Of a DNA stretch of 64,000 bases, positions 15,890-23,620 are shown piece by piece; positions within the stretch are counted from its first letter, which is position 1, and each line of letters begins with the position of its first letter. The notes under the pieces were generated by a model. The model worked only from the letters and a program-made list of their open reading frames with translations, had not been told where the DNA came from and ran no database searches. The position numbers and the translations under genes are program-made. Source of the stretch: Zunongwangia atlantica 22II14-10F7. Its GTDB lineage: Bacteria > Bacteroidota > Bacteroidia > Flavobacteriales > Flavobacteriaceae. The DNA lies in contig NZ_ARYN01000001.1 in NCBI RefSeq assembly GCF_002094855.1, forward strand, positions 62,001 through 126,000, given 5' to 3'.

Positions 15890-16519
15890 ATGAAAAGGTA
15901 TACAGAGAAAGAATTAAAAATCCTTAATCAGCAATTAAAAGGCATAAGCCCTGAAGAAATTATCCAATGGGTAATTTTAAACAGTAAGCGTCCAGTTGTA
16001 ACAACTAATTTTAGACCTTATGAGGTGGCAATTTTACATGCTGTTTCAAAAATAAAATCTGATGTTCAGGTGGTTTGGTGTGATACTGGATATAATACTC
16101 CACAAACCTATAAACATGCCAAGGAAGTGATCGATACTTTAGATCTTAATGTAAAGGTTTATATTCCTAAGCAAACTGCAGCTTATCGTGATGCTATGTT
16201 TGGTGGAATTCCACAAGTAGATAGTTCAGATCATGATGAGTTCACTCGCCAGGTAAAGCTAGAGCCTTTCCAGAGAGCAATGAGAGAACAGCAACCAGAC
16301 ATTTGGTTTACAAATCTTCGTAAAGGACAAACTGCTTTTCGTGATAGTATCGATATTCTTAGTTATAGTAAGGATGGACTTTTAAAGGTTAGTCCGTTTT
16401 ACCACTGGAGTGATGAGAAACTGGATCTTTATCTAGAAGAACATAATCTTCCTAACGAGCATAAGTATTTTGATCCTACAAAAGTACTTGCTAATAGAGA
16501 ATGTGGTTTACACGCTTAA
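15890..16519 (+). CDS. cysH: phosphoadenylyl-sulfate (PAPS) reductase
   Basis: A 209-residue protein of the PP-loop family that reduces PAPS (or APS) to sulfite using thioredoxin. The conserved VWCDTGYNTPQTY region, the LRKGQTAFRD substrate loop and the C-terminal catalytic ECGLH motif are present. The CC...CxxC pairs that bind a 4Fe-4S cluster in APS reductases are absent, so a PAPS-type enzyme is favoured. An upstream TTG at 15845 would add 15 residues, but the ATG at 15890 fits family N-termini (KRYTEKELKILNQQL) better. ATP sulfurylase genes are not in this window. Confidence 0.85.
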   Translation: MKRYTEKELKILNQQLKGISPEEIIQWVILNSKRPVVTTNFRPYEVAILHAVSKIKSDVQVVWCDTGYNTPQTYKHAKEVIDTLDLNVKVYIPKQTAAYRDAMFGGIPQVDSSDHDEFTRQVKLEPFQRAMREQQPDIWFTNLRKGQTAFRDSIDILSYSKDGLLKVSPFYHWSDEKLDLYLEEHNLPNEHKYFDPTKVLANRECGLHA

Positions 16520-16552
16520 TAAAAGTGGTGTTTAATTTAACCAATATTAAAA

Positions 16553-16624
16553 ATGAATTTTATAGTAAATACAAAAGTGATGTGGTGTAGATCGATGTGT
16601 TTGCGTTGCATTATATGCACTTAA
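16553..16624 (+). CDS. cysteine-rich leader peptide (attenuator uORF)
   Basis: A 23-codon ORF encodes MNFIVNTK then VMWCRSMCLRCIICT, with Cys codons at 16586, 16598, 16607 and 16616. It lies 34 bases after cysH and is followed by an intrinsic terminator and then the sulfite reductase gene. CACTTAAAAG at 16618-16627, spanning the stop codon, is perfectly complementary (10 bp) to CTTTTAAGTG at 16658-16667, which includes part of the terminator's 5' arm. Ribosome stalling at Cys codons would free this segment and form an antiterminator. The first four residues, MNFI, are the same as in the Met leader. Confidence 0.8.
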   Translation: MNFIVNTKVMWCRSMCLRCIICT

Positions 16625-16651
16625 AAGTCATGATTGTATTTAGTTATATAT

Positions 16652-16689
16652 AAAGTCCTTTTAAGTGTAAACCGAAAAAGGACTTTTTT
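16652..16689 (+). terminator. attenuator terminator upstream of sulfite reductase
   Basis: An 11-bp stem AAAGTCCTTTT/AAAAGGACTTT (16652-16662 with 16676-16686), 13-base loop and a T-run. Its 5' arm overlaps the predicted antiterminator strand 16658-16667. A small extra hairpin (ATCTGTTT/AAACAGAT, 16696-16714) follows before the next ATG. Confidence 0.85.
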
Positions 16690-16737
16690 ATTTACATCTG
16701 TTTGAAAAACAGATACCTCAATTAAAATAATTTATCC

Positions 16738-18831
16738 ATGCAAAGTTTTAGAACCGAAATTGAAAATCCTGTTGTCGAAAAAGACATCATCGATTTAGAA
16801 AAGAAAATTCGCCTGTTTCGCGAAGGCAAAGCGGACGAAGAGAAATTCCGAAGCCTGCGCCTAGCGCGTGGAGTTTATGGCCAAAGGCAGGCTGGAGTAC
16901 AAATGGTTCGTATAAAACTGCCTTTTGGAAAAGTAACTTCAGAACAATTACATCGTATTGCAGATGTTTCAGATGAATATTCTACCGGGAGATTACATAT
17001 TACTACTCGCCAGGATATTCAAATTCATTATGTAAGCTTAGAGCGTACGCCAGAACTTTGGGCACAGCTTGAAAAAGATGATATTACGCTTCGTGAGGCT
17101 TGTGGTAATACTGTAAGAAATGTGACAGCTTCCCCAACTGCTGGTGTAGATGTAGATGAACCTTTTGATGTATCTCCTTATGCAGATGCTACTTTTAGAT
17201 TTTTTCTACGTAATCCTATTTGCCAAGAAATGGGGCGTAAATTTAAGATCGCATTTTCTGCAACAGACGAGGATACAGCGCTAAGTTATATTCATGATCT
17301 TGGTTTTATCCCAAAACTGCAGGATGGAAAACGCGGATTTAAAGTAATGTTGGGAGGCGGACTAGGCTCACAACCACGCCATGCTGATAAATTATACGAT
17401 TTTATTGAAGCTGAAGAAATTATTCCGCTTATAGAATCTGTACTTCGAGTTTTTGATCGTCACGGTGAACGTGCAAAACGATTAAAAGCAAGGATGAAGT
17501 TTTTAATAAAAGATATAGGATTAGAAGCTTTCTTAGAATTAGTAGACGAGCAGAAAAAAGCCTTGTCTCAGGAGAAAGCAGAATTTCATATCGAAAAATT
17601 CGAGGCTGCTCCACCACTTCAGGATGTAGAGGTTCCTTCAGTAGAAATTGAAGATCAGAAAGATTATGAAGTTTGGAGAAACACGAATGTGATTCCGCAG
17701 AAACAGGAAGGATTATTTGCTGTAGGAATCCGAGTTCCGCTAGGAGATTTTTATACCGGTGGAGCAAGACAACTTGCAGATCTAATTAAAAAATACGCAG
17801 GTAACGAAATTCGTCTAAGCTTGCGTCAGGATATTTTAATTCGTCACGTACGCGAAGAATTTTTACCATTTTTCTATACCGAATTAAAGAAATTAGGTTA
17901 CGCAGAAACTGGTTATAATAAAACGGTGGATATCACGGCTTGTCCTGGGACAGATACCTGTAACTTAGGAATCGCAAGTAGTACGGGAATTGCAGATGTT
18001 TTGGAAGATGTTTTAAAAGAAGAATATCCACAGTTTATCAATGGAAAAGATATTACCATTAAAATTAGCGGTTGTATGAATGCCTGTGGGCAGCACAATA
18101 TGGCAGAAATTGGTTTCCAGGGAATGTCAATCAAATCTGGAAAAGCTGTAGCACCGGCATTACAGGTGTTGCTTGGTGGTGGTGTTCTTGGGAATGGCGA
18201 AGGTCGTTTTGCAGATAAAGTGGTAAAAGTGCCAAGTAAACGTGGTCCTGAAGCACTTAGATTATTACTAAATGATTTTGATGCAAATGGTGAAGCCGAC
18301 GAAAAATTCATCCAGTATTACGATCGCCAGGGGAAAACCTATTTCTACGATCTATTAAAAGATCTTGCTGATACATCAGAACTTAGTGAGAACGACTTTA
18401 TAGATTGGGGACACGAGAAACCATATATCAAAGCAGTTGGTGTTGGTGAATGTGCCGGAGTAGTGATCGATCTTATTGCAACTTTACTATTCGAAAGTGA
18501 AGAGAAGATTGATAACGCGCAAAGCGCGATCGATCGTAAAGCATGGTCAGATTCTATTTATCATTCGTACACATCTATCGTAAATTCAGCAAAAGCTTTA
18601 TTGATCGCAGATGATGTTAAGACAAATACACAGGCGGGAATCATTTCTCAGTTCGACGAGTTATTTGTAGAGACTGGAAAAATTGAACTTTCAACTTCTT
18701 TCAAAGAGTTTACGTATCAATTAAACGAACATGAACCTAGTGAAGAGTTTGCTCAAAAATATATCGAAGATGCGCGTTTATTCCTAAAAAGAGTAGACGC
18801 TTATAGAACAAAGGAGGTACAAGATGTATAA
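16738..18831 (+). CDS. siroheme sulfite (nitrite) reductase fused to a HEPN domain
   Basis: A 697-residue protein. Residues 1 to about 560 are a ferredoxin-type sulfite/nitrite reductase with two ferredoxin-like half-domains and the siroheme/4Fe-4S ligand motif: Cys402 and Cys408 (CPGTDTC), Cys446 and Cys450 (GCMNACGQHN). It should reduce sulfite to sulfide in the cytoplasm. Residues about 590-690 (AQSAIDRKAWSDSIYHSYTS...) are an all-helical HEPN-like domain not needed for catalysis. Context (PAPS reductase before, siroheme genes after, Cys-leader attenuator) favours sulfite over nitrite as substrate. It overlaps the next gene by 8 bases. Confidence 0.9.
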   Translation: MQSFRTEIENPVVEKDIIDLEKKIRLFREGKADEEKFRSLRLARGVYGQRQAGVQMVRIKLPFGKVTSEQLHRIADVSDEYSTGRLHITTRQDIQIHYVSLERTPELWAQLEKDDITLREACGNTVRNVTASPTAGVDVDEPFDVSPYADATFRFFLRNPICQEMGRKFKIAFSATDEDTALSYIHDLGFIPKLQDGKRGFKVMLGGGLGSQPRHADKLYDFIEAEEIIPLIESVLRVFDRHGERAKRLKARMKFLIKDIGLEAFLELVDEQKKALSQEKAEFHIEKFEAAPPLQDVEVPSVEIEDQKDYEVWRNTNVIPQKQEGLFAVGIRVPLGDFYTGGARQLADLIKKYAGNEIRLSLRQDILIRHVREEFLPFFYTELKKLGYAETGYNKTVDITACPGTDTCNLGIASSTGIADVLEDVLKEEYPQFINGKDITIKISGCMNACGQHNMAEIGFQGMSIKSGKAVAPALQVLLGGGVLGNGEGRFADKVVKVPSKRGPEALRLLLNDFDANGEADEKFIQYYDRQGKTYFYDLLKDLADTSELSENDFIDWGHEKPYIKAVGVGECAGVVIDLIATLLFESEEKIDNAQSAIDRKAWSDSIYHSYTSIVNSAKALLIADDVKTNTQAGIISQFDELFVETGKIELSTSFKEFTYQLNEHEPSEEFAQKYIEDARLFLKRVDAYRTKEVQDV

Positions 18832-19621
18832 TCTTCCAAAATTAAGTGTTGTTGGTGCAGGTCCTGGTGATCCAGAACTTATAACACTCAAAGCATTAAA
18901 TACGCTAAAATCGGCGAAAGTGGTGCTTTACGATGCGCTTATTAATCGTGAGTTATTAGAATATGCACCGCAAGCCGAGCATATTTATGTAGGAAAGCGT
19001 AAAAATAAGCATCGTTATTCTCAGGATGAGATCAACGATCTTATTGTGAATTACGCCAATGAACGTGGGCATGTTGTGCGTTTAAAAGGGGGGGATCCTT
19101 TTATCTTCGGAAGAGGTTCAGAAGAAATTAATTACGCCAAAAGCAAAGGTTTAGATACTGCGGTAGTTTCAGGAATAACTTCTTCTATTGCGGTACCTGC
19201 AAGCGTCGGAATTCCGCTAACACAACGCGGAACTGCCGAAAGTTTTTGGGTAATTACCGGAACAACTTCAGCGAGAAAATTATCCAGTGATGTTTACCTG
19301 GCTGCACAATCTACAGCTACGGTTGTTATTTTGATGGGAATGAGTAAGCTTGCTGAAATTGTAAAGATTTTTAGCGAATTTGGGAAAGAAGATATGCCGG
19401 TAGGAATCATTCAGAATGGAACTACAATCAACGAGCAATCTGGTATTGGAACCATTAAAACAATAGAAAAAGTAGTTGCTGAAAAGAATTTAACCGCACC
19501 CGCAATTATCGTTATTGGTGAAGTGGTGAAAGAAAGTCATCAATTACCAAAAGAGATCAAAGAAGCAAGTGGATTTTCAGCTTCAGAATATTCAAAGTTT
19601 TTGAAGATAGGAGCAGCGTAA
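18824..19621 (+). CDS. cobA: uroporphyrinogen-III C-methyltransferase
   Basis: A 265-residue single-domain SUMT that methylates uroporphyrinogen III twice with SAM to give precorrin-2, the first step to siroheme. The motifs VGAGPGDPELITLKA (9-23), VRLKGGDPFIFGRGSEE (about 86-102) and the PLTQRG segment are those of CobA/CysG-C. Translationally coupled to the sulfite reductase (8-base overlap), it supplies that enzyme's cofactor. Confidence 0.95.
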   Translation: MYNLPKLSVVGAGPGDPELITLKALNTLKSAKVVLYDALINRELLEYAPQAEHIYVGKRKNKHRYSQDEINDLIVNYANERGHVVRLKGGDPFIFGRGSEEINYAKSKGLDTAVVSGITSSIAVPASVGIPLTQRGTAESFWVITGTTSARKLSSDVYLAAQSTATVVILMGMSKLAEIVKIFSEFGKEDMPVGIIQNGTTINEQSGIGTIKTIEKVVAEKNLTAPAIIVIGEVVKESHQLPKEIKEASGFSASEYSKFLKIGAA

Positions 19622-19909
19622 TTAGAACATAGAGATTAGACCGCTATCGCTGTTAGAATTTAGATCAATAAATTGTAAATATTAAAAATAGTGTTCTGTA
19701 ATTAATTCTGTAAACTGTGAACTATTTTAAGTTGTAATTAAATTATAAAAATCAATAAAATAGAACCTAGATCATATTCTAAGGAATTTTAAATCTTGAA
19801 TATTGAATTTTTTTAAAAAGAACTGCAAACTGTAAACCGTAAACTGAGAACTAGTTTTATTTCCGCTGAGGTCTAATTGCTGAAGCTTTGAGCTAATAGC
19901 TAAAAAAAT
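19622..19909. other. intergenic region of degenerate short repeats
   Basis: No gene. It holds TTAGACCGCTATCGCTGTTAG... at 19636-19664 (a near copy lies at 27349-27376), a phrase of AAACTG/AAACCG units at 19821-19854, and GCTGAAGCTTTGAGCTAATAGC near 19879. Related phrases occur in the gaps after 21557, 26341 and 27345. Confidence 0.6.
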
Positions 19910-20503
19910 ATGCAAGCAAGAAACGAATTATATCCTGTTTTTCTAAAAGTAAATAACTTAAACATCCTTGTTGTAGGTGGAGGTAATGTTGGGCATGAAA
20001 AACTTCATTTTTTATTGAAGTCGAGTCCTAATGCCAATGTTGAGGTCGTAGCCAAATGGTTCGCGCCAGAAACTGAAGCCCTTGCTAAAAAACATGGTGT
20101 TAAATTGATCAAAAGCAGGTATAAAAGAAAATTTCTTAAAAGACGACACGTTGTAGTAGCTGCAACCAATGATGCAAAACTTAATAAAAGAGTGCACAAG
20201 CATGCTAAAAAGCGGTATTTGCTTGCAAATATTGCAGATACGCCCGAGTTATGTGATTTCTATATGGGCGGAATTGTAAATAAAGGCAACGTGAAAATTG
20301 CGATTTCTACCAATGGGAAATCGCCAACAACGGCCAAGCGTTTACGTCAGTTTTTCGAAGAGGTGATTCCGGAAGATGTAAATAAAATGGTCGAAAATCT
20401 TAATGAATATCGAAAAACCATCAAAGGCGATTTTGAAGCCAAGGTGGAACAATTAAATACAATAACCGAATCCTTAATAGTAAAGAAAGATAGAAATGAT
20501 TAA
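19910..20503 (+). CDS. precorrin-2 dehydrogenase / sirohydrochlorin ferrochelatase
   Basis: A 197-residue Met8p/SirC/CysG-N-like protein with an N-terminal NAD-binding motif (VVGGGNVGHEKLHFLL, about 22-37) and the segment ISTNGKSPTTAKRLRQ near 125, typical of bifunctional siroheme synthases. It would oxidise precorrin-2 and insert iron, completing siroheme synthesis after CobA for the sulfite reductase. It overlaps the next gene by 8 bases, so the two are probably translationally coupled. Confidence 0.9.
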   Translation: MQARNELYPVFLKVNNLNILVVGGGNVGHEKLHFLLKSSPNANVEVVAKWFAPETEALAKKHGVKLIKSRYKRKFLKRRHVVVAATNDAKLNKRVHKHAKKRYLLANIADTPELCDFYMGGIVNKGNVKIAISTNGKSPTTAKRLRQFFEEVIPEDVNKMVENLNEYRKTIKGDFEAKVEQLNTITESLIVKKDRND

Positions 20504-21557
20504 AACAGATATCCTAATTATAGGAGCAGGCCCCACAGGATTATTTACCGTTTTTGAAGCGGGATTATTAAAATTAAAAACACATTTAATAGATGCCTTA
20601 CCACAGCCAGGTGGGCAATGTTCAGAAATTTATCCTAAGAAACCAATTTACGATATTCCGGCTTTCCCAGAAATCAATGCTGGTGATCTTGTGAATAATC
20701 TGATGGAACAAATAAAACCTTTTGAACCAGGATTTACTTTAGGTGAACGTGCAGAAACTTTAGAAAAGTTAGAGGATGGTACATTTATCGTGACTACTAA
20801 CAAAGGAACAAAACACCATGCTCCGGTAGTAGCTATTGCAGGAGGTTTAGGTTCTTTTGAGCCTCGAAAGCCGCCTATCCAGAATATTGCAGATTACGAA
20901 GATAAAGGAGTAGAATACTTTATTAAAGATCCAGAAGTTTATCGTGGTAAAAAAGTAGTGATCGCTGGTGGTGGAGACTCAGCTTTAGATTGGGCAATTT
21001 ATCTAGCCGATGTTGCTGAAGAGGTAGCCCTAGTTCATAGAAGAAAAGAGTTTAGAGGAGCTTTAGATTCTGTAGAAAAGGTGTCTGAATTATCGAAACT
21101 TGGTAAAATCGAAATGATTACCAATGCTGAAGTTGTTGGCCTTAAAGGAGAAAATGATTTAGAGCAGGTAGTAATTCGTCATAAAGATGAAGCGCGAGGT
21201 GAAGAATTAAGAGAAGTAGATCATTTTATACCATTGTTTGGCTTATCTCCAAAATTAGGTCCTATTGGAAATTGGGGCTTAGAGATCGAAAAGAATGCCA
21301 TTAAAGTTGACAATTCTTACGATTATGCAACCAATATTCCTGGAGTTTATGCGATTGGAGATGTAAATACATATAAAGGAAAATTAAAATTGATCTTATC
21401 TGGTTTCCACGAAGCAGCAATTATGTGCCAAAGTGCTTATGCGAGAATTTTCCCAGATAAAAAATACGTACTTAAATATACTACGGTAGGTGGAGTAGAA
21501 GGATTTGACGGATCTAAAAAAGAAGCCAAAAAAGAAGTAGTGCAGAGTATCGGGTAA
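20496..21557 (+). CDS. ferredoxin/flavodoxin-NADP+ reductase, thioredoxin-reductase-like
   Basis: A 353-residue FAD/NAD(P) flavoprotein: FAD motif IGAGPTGLFTVFEAG near residue 8, PGGQCSEIYPKKPIYDIPA near 40, NADPH motif AGGGDSALDWAIYLAD near 155, and a second FAD motif YAIGDVN near 285. The redox CxxC pair of thioredoxin reductase is missing, which marks the TrxR-like FNR group (as in B. subtilis YumC). Overlapping the siroheme gene, it probably supplies electrons through ferredoxin to the sulfite reductase (inference from context). Confidence 0.88.
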   Translation: MIKTDILIIGAGPTGLFTVFEAGLLKLKTHLIDALPQPGGQCSEIYPKKPIYDIPAFPEINAGDLVNNLMEQIKPFEPGFTLGERAETLEKLEDGTFIVTTNKGTKHHAPVVAIAGGLGSFEPRKPPIQNIADYEDKGVEYFIKDPEVYRGKKVVIAGGGDSALDWAIYLADVAEEVALVHRRKEFRGALDSVEKVSELSKLGKIEMITNAEVVGLKGENDLEQVVIRHKDEARGEELREVDHFIPLFGLSPKLGPIGNWGLEIEKNAIKVDNSYDYATNIPGVYAIGDVNTYKGKLKLILSGFHEAAIMCQSAYARIFPDKKYVLKYTTVGGVEGFDGSKKEAKKEVVQSIG

Positions 21558-21707
21558 TTAGATTTGAGATCGCTTTGCTGTTAGAAGATAGAAAAGAGAG
21601 GCAAGAATCAGGAGTCAAAAATTATAATGTTGAATTTTAAATGCTGAATGTTGAATGATTTTTAAACTGAAAGCTGAAGCTTTAATCAATTTGAAAATTT
21701 GATGTTA

Positions 21708-21767
21708 TTGTCATTTCGACCCTGCCTCTTCGGCAGGCAGATGTAGCGTAGCGAAACGGAGAAATCT
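21708..21767 (+). repeat. TTGTCATTTCGAC...GGAGAAATCT repeat unit (half copy)
   Basis: The ends TTGTCATTTCGA and GGAGAAATCT match the left half of the complete palindromic element at 27465-27557. The middle holds a GC-rich hairpin CTGCCTctTCGGCAGGCAG. Such elements are typical dispersed intergenic palindromes in flavobacteria. Confidence 0.6.
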
Positions 21768-21780
21768 AAATCTCATTTAT

Positions 21781-21817
21781 AAAAAACGTCATTTCATTAA
21801 ACAGAAATGACGTTTTT
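21781..21817. terminator. intrinsic terminator after the siroheme/FNR operon
   Basis: A 15-bp perfect stem (AAAAAACGTCATTTC, 21781-21795, with its complement 21804-21818), loop of about 8 bases, ending in a T-run. It closes the transcript that starts with the sulfite reductase. Confidence 0.85.
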
Positions 21818-21894
21818 TATAAAAAGCTTCAAAGTAGCAAAGGTTACAAAAGAATCATAACACGTTTCGTATATTTGAATCAAAATTAAAATAG

Positions 21895-22317
21895 ATGAAA
21901 ATCTTTCTAAAAAGGCTTAATGATGCCTATCACTTTGAGACTAAAAATGAACGTGGTGATATTGTTCATTTAGATAATAAATCTGAAGAAAATCCGCAGG
22001 GAGGTAGTCCTATGGATTTGTTGCTTAGAGGAATTGCAGGTTGTAGTAGTATAGATGTTGTCATGATCCTTAAAAAGCAAAAAATAGAATTAGAAGATCT
22101 TCAGGTAGAAGTTGATGGTTTTAGAGAAGATGGTGCTGTGCCTAATGTTTTCAAGAAAATACATTTAAACTTTATGCTGAAAGGCGATTTGACACCACAA
22201 AAAGCTTTACGTGCAGTAGAACTTTCAATGGATAAATATTGTTCAGTAGCAAAAATGTTAGAAAAAGCAGCTGAAATCTCCTACGAAGTAAATGTAAACG
22301 GAGAAGCTGTAAAATAA
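21895..22317 (+). CDS. OsmC family peroxiredoxin-like protein
   Basis: A 140-residue OsmC/Ohr-fold protein with the two conserved cysteines in IAGCSSIDVVMILKKQ (about residue 50) and MDKYCSVAKMLEKA (about 121). The family reduces organic or inorganic peroxides with thiols; this YhfA-like branch has no proven substrate. A hairpin follows it. It is alone between two terminators, in a sulfur-metabolism setting. Confidence 0.9.
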   Translation: MKIFLKRLNDAYHFETKNERGDIVHLDNKSEENPQGGSPMDLLLRGIAGCSSIDVVMILKKQKIELEDLQVEVDGFREDGAVPNVFKKIHLNFMLKGDLTPQKALRAVELSMDKYCSVAKMLEKAAEISYEVNVNGEAVK

Positions 22318-22337
22318 GAGAATATCAATTTAAAGCC

Positions 22338-22375
22338 GAGAATGAGTGATATCATCAAGATTTTTACTCATTCTC
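22338..22375 (+). terminator. hairpin after the OsmC gene
   Basis: Perfect 10-bp inverted repeat GAGAATGAGT/ACTCATTCTC (22338-22347 with 22366-22375) with an 18-base loop and a weak T-tract inside it rather than after it. It is a possible terminator. Confidence 0.4.
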
Positions 22376-22405
22376 TTGTCATTATAATAGATCGCCGTAT
22401 ATTAG
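22376..22405 (+). promoter_or_regulatory. probable promoter of metH transcript
   Basis: TTG at 22376-22378 and TATATTAG at 22398-22405 (one mismatch to TAnnTTTG), 19 bases apart, with a predicted start about 20 bases before the SAM-I riboswitch. Confidence 0.4.
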
Positions 22406-22430
22406 CGGGCTCAGTTCATAAATTTATTAG

Positions 22431-22549
22431 CGTTATCAAGAAAGGTTGAGGGATTAGACCCTGTGAAGCCTTAGCAACCCTCCTCAACCAAAAGGGTTTT
22501 AGGGAGAAGGTGCTACCTTCTACTACGTGATTTACGTAGATAGATAACA
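22431..22549 (+). promoter_or_regulatory. SAM-I (S-box) riboswitch upstream of metH
   Basis: The core reads TATCAAGAAAGG, then GAGGGATTAGACCCTGTGAA, GCCTTAGCAACC and AAGGTGCTA, closed by GTTATC/GATAAC (22432-22437 with 22543-22548), which is the S-box consensus. It binds SAM and normally turns genes off. No terminator lies between it and the metH ATG (22600), so control is probably at translation. Confidence 0.93.
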
Positions 22550-22599
22550 AACAGACTTTCCTTTATCTTCTTTTTTGATAGCCAATAGAATAGCATAAC

Positions 22600-23619
22600 A
22601 TGTCGAAATTAGAAGAATTATTAGCTGAAAAAATATTGATTCTCGATGGTGCAATGGGAACCATGCTTCAGGAATATAAATTTACTGAAGAAGATTTCCG
22701 TGGAGATCGTTTTAAAGACTGGCCGGTTTCTGTTCAGGGAAACAATGATCTGCTTTCGATCACCCAACCAGAAGCAATTGCCGCAGTTCATAAAAAATAC
22801 TTTGAAGCTGGTGCCGATATTGTAGAAACCAATACATTTTCTGGAACTACGATTGCAATGGCAGATTATAAGATGGAAGAACTCGTAGATGAATTAAATT
22901 ACGAGTCGGCCAAAATCGCCAAGCAAGTTGCGATAGAACTTACTGAAGCAAATCCAAAGAAGCCAAAATTTGTGGCAGGTGCAATGGGTCCTACCAACAA
23001 AACGGCGAGCATGTCTCCAGATGTAAATGATCCCGGATTTCGTGCAATTTCTTTTGATGAACTTCGAATTGCTTACAAACAGCAGGCAAGAGCTTTGATA
23101 AGAGGCGGAGTGGATATTCTTCTCGTAGAAACTGTTTTTGATACGTTGAATGCAAAAGCAGCACTTTTCGCTATCGATGAACTTAAAGAAGAATTAGATC
23201 TGGATATTCCGGTGATGGTAAGCGGTACAATTACCGATGCTTCGGGTAGAACTTTATCTGGGCAAACAGCAGAAGCTTTCTTGATTTCAGTTTCCCATAT
23301 TCCACTTATGAGTATTGGTTTTAATTGTGCGCTGGGTGCCAAGCAATTAACGCCACATTTAGAGGTATTGAGCTATAAAACGCAATACGGAGTTTCAGCT
23401 TATCCTAATGCAGGTTTACCAAATGCTTTTGGTGAGTATGATGAATCACCTTCAGAAATGGCAAAGCAAACACGCGAATATTTAGATAAAAGTTTGGTTA
23501 ATATTCTTGGTGGTTGCTGTGGTACAACACCAGATCATATAAAAGCAATTGCAGATATTGCAAAAGAATACAAACCACGACCGATAAAAAGTCTTCAACA
23601 TAAAAAAGCTTCGGCCTAA
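22600..23619 (+). CDS. metH: methionine synthase, homocysteine-binding subunit (MetH N-terminal part)
   Basis: A 339-residue homocysteine S-methyltransferase domain. The zinc-binding cysteines are in [11 protein letters not shown] and [10 protein letters not shown], as in the first domain of MetH. It begins [15 protein letters not shown], the normal MetH N-terminus. The rest of MetH is a separate gene starting one base after this stop codon, so the enzyme is split into two chains that should act together, passing a methyl group from methyl-tetrahydrofolate to homocysteine. Confidence 0.95.
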   Translation: MSKLEELLAEKILILDGAMGTMLQEYKFTEEDFRGDRFKDWPVSVQGNNDLLSITQPEAIAAVHKKYFEAGADIVETNTFSGTTIAMADYKMEELVDELNYESAKIAKQVAIELTEANPKKPKFVAGAMGPTNKTASMSPDVNDPGFRAISFDELRIAYKQQARALIRGGVDILLVETVFDTLNAKAALFAIDELKEELDLDIPVMVSGTITDASGRTLSGQTAEAFLISVSHIPLMSIGFNCALGAKQLTPHLEVLSYKTQYGVSAYPNAGLPNAFGEYDESPSEMAKQTREYLDKSLVNILGGCCGTTPDHIKAIADIAKEYKPRPIKSLQHKKASA

Positions 23620-23620
23620 A

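Larger units (their letters stand above)
21558..21894. other. intergenic region with repeats and a terminator
   Basis: No gene seen. It contains a degenerate copy of the CGCTxxGCTGTTAGAA phrase near 21570-21592, TGTTGAATTTTAAATGCTGAATGTTGAA-like units, half of a TTGTCATTTCGAC palindromic repeat, and a terminator. The last 75 bases should contain the promoter of the OsmC gene. Confidence 0.6.
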
